Source: Rhizobium sophoriradicis (GTDB lineage Bacteria; Pseudomonadota; Alphaproteobacteria; Rhizobiales; Rhizobiaceae). Taken from it: a stretch of 64,000 nucleotides of DNA. The notes under the pieces were generated by a model. The model saw only the letters and a list, made by a program, of their open reading frames with translations. It had not been told where the DNA came from and did no database searches. A program made the translations under genes and the position numbers. Location of the stretch: positions 310,001-374,000 of the forward strand of contig NZ_RQIH01000003.1 in the NCBI RefSeq assembly GCF_003939025.1, written 5' to 3'. This document shows positions 61,671-64,000 of this stretch, piece by piece (position 1 is the stretch's first letter; each line of letters opens with the position of its first letter).

Positions 61671-64000
61671 ATGGCCTTGAATATACTGGACACCAACGGC
61701 GCCACAGTCACCAAGACCGGCGCCGAGTTCGAAGCTTATGACGTTATCCGCGACTCCGCAGCCAATCCTTCCGCACCTGTCTCTCTCACTGTCTCCGATT
61801 CCTCGGCCGCAGATCTGGCCGGCGAGTTGGGCTCAGTCTCGGCGGCCGTGAACGGCTCGAGCGGCGACAACACGATCACGACGGGCGCCGGCAACGACAC
61901 CATCTCCGGCGGCGACGGCGCGGACACGCTGAACGGCGGCGCCGGTAGCGATGCGATCAAAGGTGGAGCGGGAAATGACGTATTGACTGGTGGTGAAGGT
62001 AACGACCAGATCTCCGGAGGCACTGGAAACGATGTCATCCGCAGCGGAGCGGGTGATGATACGATCACTGACAATGATGGTTTTAGTATCACTACGGAGG
62101 ATTTCGATATCGATGCAGGCGATGGCAACGATAAAGTGAGTTTGCAAGGCGGTGCCGCTGTTTATTCTGGATTAATTGATGGCGGTGGTGGCGCTGACGT
62201 ATTGCGAGCTTACAAGCTTGGCGGCCTGACGATAAAGAATGTCGAGACACTTGAAACGACGGGTGCGACCGTTGCCGGCTCGGCCGCGCAGTTCGAAGGC
62301 TTCGACAAGATCGTCTATCTGGATGGCACGGAGAGCGCTGGCGTCGACCTAACATTGACAGGCAGTGCGCATGCCGATCTCGCCGACGAACTGGAAAACC
62401 GCTCTGTGAGGATCAGCGGGGCCGCCCCCGGCATCGACGTCAAAACGGGCGGCGGAGACGACCTGTTAGCTGGCACTAATGGCAACGACACTTTCGACGG
62501 TAGCGCTGGGAATGACTGGCTTAGTGGCGATGTCGGAAATGATGTGCTGATTGGAGGAGACGGCGACGACCACCTCCTAGGCGACGCTGGCAGCGATGTC
62601 ATCAGAGGCGGTGTCGGCAACGATTCGATTTACGATTCCTCCGACGCTGAAGTCTTCGACATAGATGCAGGTGACGGCGATGACGCGGTGTACCTGCAGA
62701 GCTCAAACTTCCTCAATGATTCAGGAACGGTCGATGGAGGCGCCGGCACCGATACGCTGGAAGCCACCAATCTGATCGGCCTGACGATCCGAAACTTCGA
62801 AATTCTTGGTGCAGGGCCAGACATCGCCGGGTCGGCAGCGCAATTCGAAAGCTTCGATAAGATCATTCACCGTTCGCTGATATTGGCAGACAGTGCGCAT
62901 GCCGACCTCTCCGACGAGTTGGCGAGCCTCGACGTCTCCATCACCGGCACCGCCTTCGGCATCGATGTCACAACAGGTAGCGGCGACGACCAACTGACTG
63001 GCACCGACGGCAACGATACTTTCGACGGCAGAGCCGGGAACGACATCATCTATGGTTACGCCGGGGACGACATACTGGTTGGAGGCGAAGGCGAGGACCA
63101 AATTTATGGTGATATCGGCGATGACGTGATTAAAGGCGGGGCGGGCGACGATATTATCGTCGACGGTGCCTTTTACATCGATAGGGAAGTTTTCGATATC
63201 GATGCCGGCGACGGCAGAGATATTGTTAGCCTGGAGAACGCTCTCAACGTAGGGAATTCTGGAGTAGTCGAAGGCGGAGCCGGCATCGATACGCTGCAAG
63301 CCTACAATCTTGAAGGATTGACCATCCGGAACTTCGAGACCCTTGAAACCCGAAGCGCCAGCGTGGTCGGCTCCGCCACGCAGTTCGAGAGCTTCGACAA
63401 GATTGTTATCTACGACCAACCGGATTACGAGAATTACGTCGTCTCCCTGGTACTGACGGACGGCAGCCATGCCGATCTCTCCGACGAGCTGGCAAACCGT
63501 GCGACTAACATTTACAGCGTGACCTCCGGCATCGACGTCAAGACCGGCGGCGGTGCAGACGAGTTCTTCGGCACCGACGGCAACGATATTTTCGATGGCA
63601 GCGGCGGCAACGACATCTTCAACGGCCGAACCGGCGATGACAGATTGATCGGCGGCACCGGCATCGACACGGCGATCTTTTCCGGCAATTTCGCCAACTA
63701 TTCCCTGGCGGTGAACAACGGCGACCACATCCTGACCAGCGCCGAGGACGGAACGGACACGCTGACAGATGTTGAATTCGCGCAGTTTGCCGATGGCGTC
63801 TACGATTTCGCAACGGAGACATTCAAACCTAACAATACCGCACCGACCATTATCCAGCTCTCGAAAACCTCCCTCTCCGAGGATACGCCGATCTGGACGA
63901 CGGTCGGCCTGCTCAGCGCCAAGGACGCCGATGGTGACGCCCTCACCTACACGCTCATCGACGGCGCCGGCGATCATTTCCGCCTGAAGGGCAATCGCAT
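61671..64000 (+). CDS. RTX-type calcium-binding repeat protein, 5' part (runs off the window)
   Basis: At least 776 residues from ATG 61671, with no stop before the right edge. No Sec signal. It contains many GGxGxDxxx nonapeptides (GAGNDTISGGDGADTLNGG from about residue 73, and more) that bind Ca2+. The N-terminal 700 residues are built of three similar modules of about 180 residues, each with GLTIRNFETLE, QFESFDKI, ADLSDELA and FDIDAGDG blocks. After residue about 725 a cadherin-like segment begins (LSEDTPIWTTVGLLSAKDAD). It is probably exported by a type I (PrsDE-like) system and acts as an adhesin or matrix protein. Confidence 0.9.
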   Translation, partial: MALNILDTNGATVTKTGAEFEAYDVIRDSAANPSAPVSLTVSDSSAADLAGELGSVSAAVNGSSGDNTITTGAGNDTISGGDGADTLNGGAGSDAIKGGAGNDVLTGGEGNDQISGGTGNDVIRSGAGDDTITDNDGFSITTEDFDIDAGDGNDKVSLQGGAAVYSGLIDGGGGADVLRAYKLGGLTIKNVETLETTGATVAGSAAQFEGFDKIVYLDGTESAGVDLTLTGSAHADLADELENRSVRISGAAPGIDVKTGGGDDLLAGTNGNDTFDGSAGNDWLSGDVGNDVLIGGDGDDHLLGDAGSDVIRGGVGNDSIYDSSDAEVFDIDAGDGDDAVYLQSSNFLNDSGTVDGGAGTDTLEATNLIGLTIRNFEILGAGPDIAGSAAQFESFDKIIHRSLILADSAHADLSDELASLDVSITGTAFGIDVTTGSGDDQLTGTDGNDTFDGRAGNDIIYGYAGDDILVGGEGEDQIYGDIGDDVIKGGAGDDIIVDGAFYIDREVFDIDAGDGRDIVSLENALNVGNSGVVEGGAGIDTLQAYNLEGLTIRNFETLETRSASVVGSATQFESFDKIVIYDQPDYENYVVSLVLTDGSHADLSDELANRATNIYSVTSGIDVKTGGGADEFFGTDGNDIFDGSGGNDIFNGRTGDDRLIGGTGIDTAIFSGNFANYSLAVNNGDHILTSAEDGTDTLTDVEFAQFADGVYDFATETFKPNNTAPTIIQLSKTSLSEDTPIWTTVGLLSAKDADGDALTYTLIDGAGDHFRLKGNR

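Noticed and set aside
62721..63977. Open frame of 418 codons on the minus strand at the right edge
   Set aside because: It is the complement of the calcium-binding repeats. The plus strand reads GGxGxD nonapeptides without a stop from 61671 to the edge.

Overview
The window looks like a chromosomal or large-replicon segment of a fast-growing Rhizobium (R. leguminosarum/etli group or a close relative). The basis is high GC coding sequence, typical Rhizobiales small families (DUF1127, DUF982, extensin-like, DUF899, DUF6428), a long-tailed UvrB, an arsR/aqpS/arsC/arsH type arsenic cluster, and several families of palindromic intergenic repeats. No rRNA, tRNA, IS element, phage or CRISPR array was seen. 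The genus call is inference from gene content.

Layout. 1-8.7 kb holds unrelated small units: a MarC-type membrane protein, a HAD phosphatase, a redoxin, a DUF1127 protein, a GlxA-type AraC regulator, two tandem paralogous double-receiver proteins (one with a GGDEF domain) and an alpha/alpha-toroid protein. 8.8-13.3 kb is an arsenic resistance cluster: DUF6428 divergent from arsR, then two unrelated arsenate reductases flanking an aquaglyceroporin, then arsH and an MFS exporter. Most junctions in it overlap. 13.3-19.8 kb carries an MscS-type channel, a DUF924 protein, a receiver-histidine kinase and a DHA2 drug exporter, all on the minus strand.

20.3-32.1 kb is the most interesting block. It is a tightly packed run of 12 plus-strand genes: a carbohydrate ABC importer (binding protein, two permeases, a 72-residue membrane protein, two different ATPases), a fused ATP-type dihydroxyacetone kinase, and a complete PTS-type dihydroxyacetone kinase (DhaL, DhaM, its own HPr and Enzyme I, and DhaK). 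A small HTH-like protein sits inside it. The likely role is uptake of a triose or polyol and its phosphorylation to dihydroxyacetone phosphate by two energetically different routes.

32.1-55.8 kb is a mosaic: two alpha/beta hydrolases; an ohrR/ohr peroxide system with three matching operators; an extensin-like protein; a chemoreceptor broken by a one-base frameshift; a thioesterase; a DUF1501/DUF1800 pair; an MFS transporter; a methyltransferase; an NmrA-type oxidoreductase with a divergent LysR; a solitary nuoB; a class III cyclase with two CxxC pairs; small lipoproteins; and a DUF982 gene that lacks a standard start codon. 55.97-59.0 kb is uvrB, which carries an in-frame copy of a palindromic repeat. 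The window ends inside a large RTX-type calcium-binding protein that starts at 61671 and is open to the right edge.
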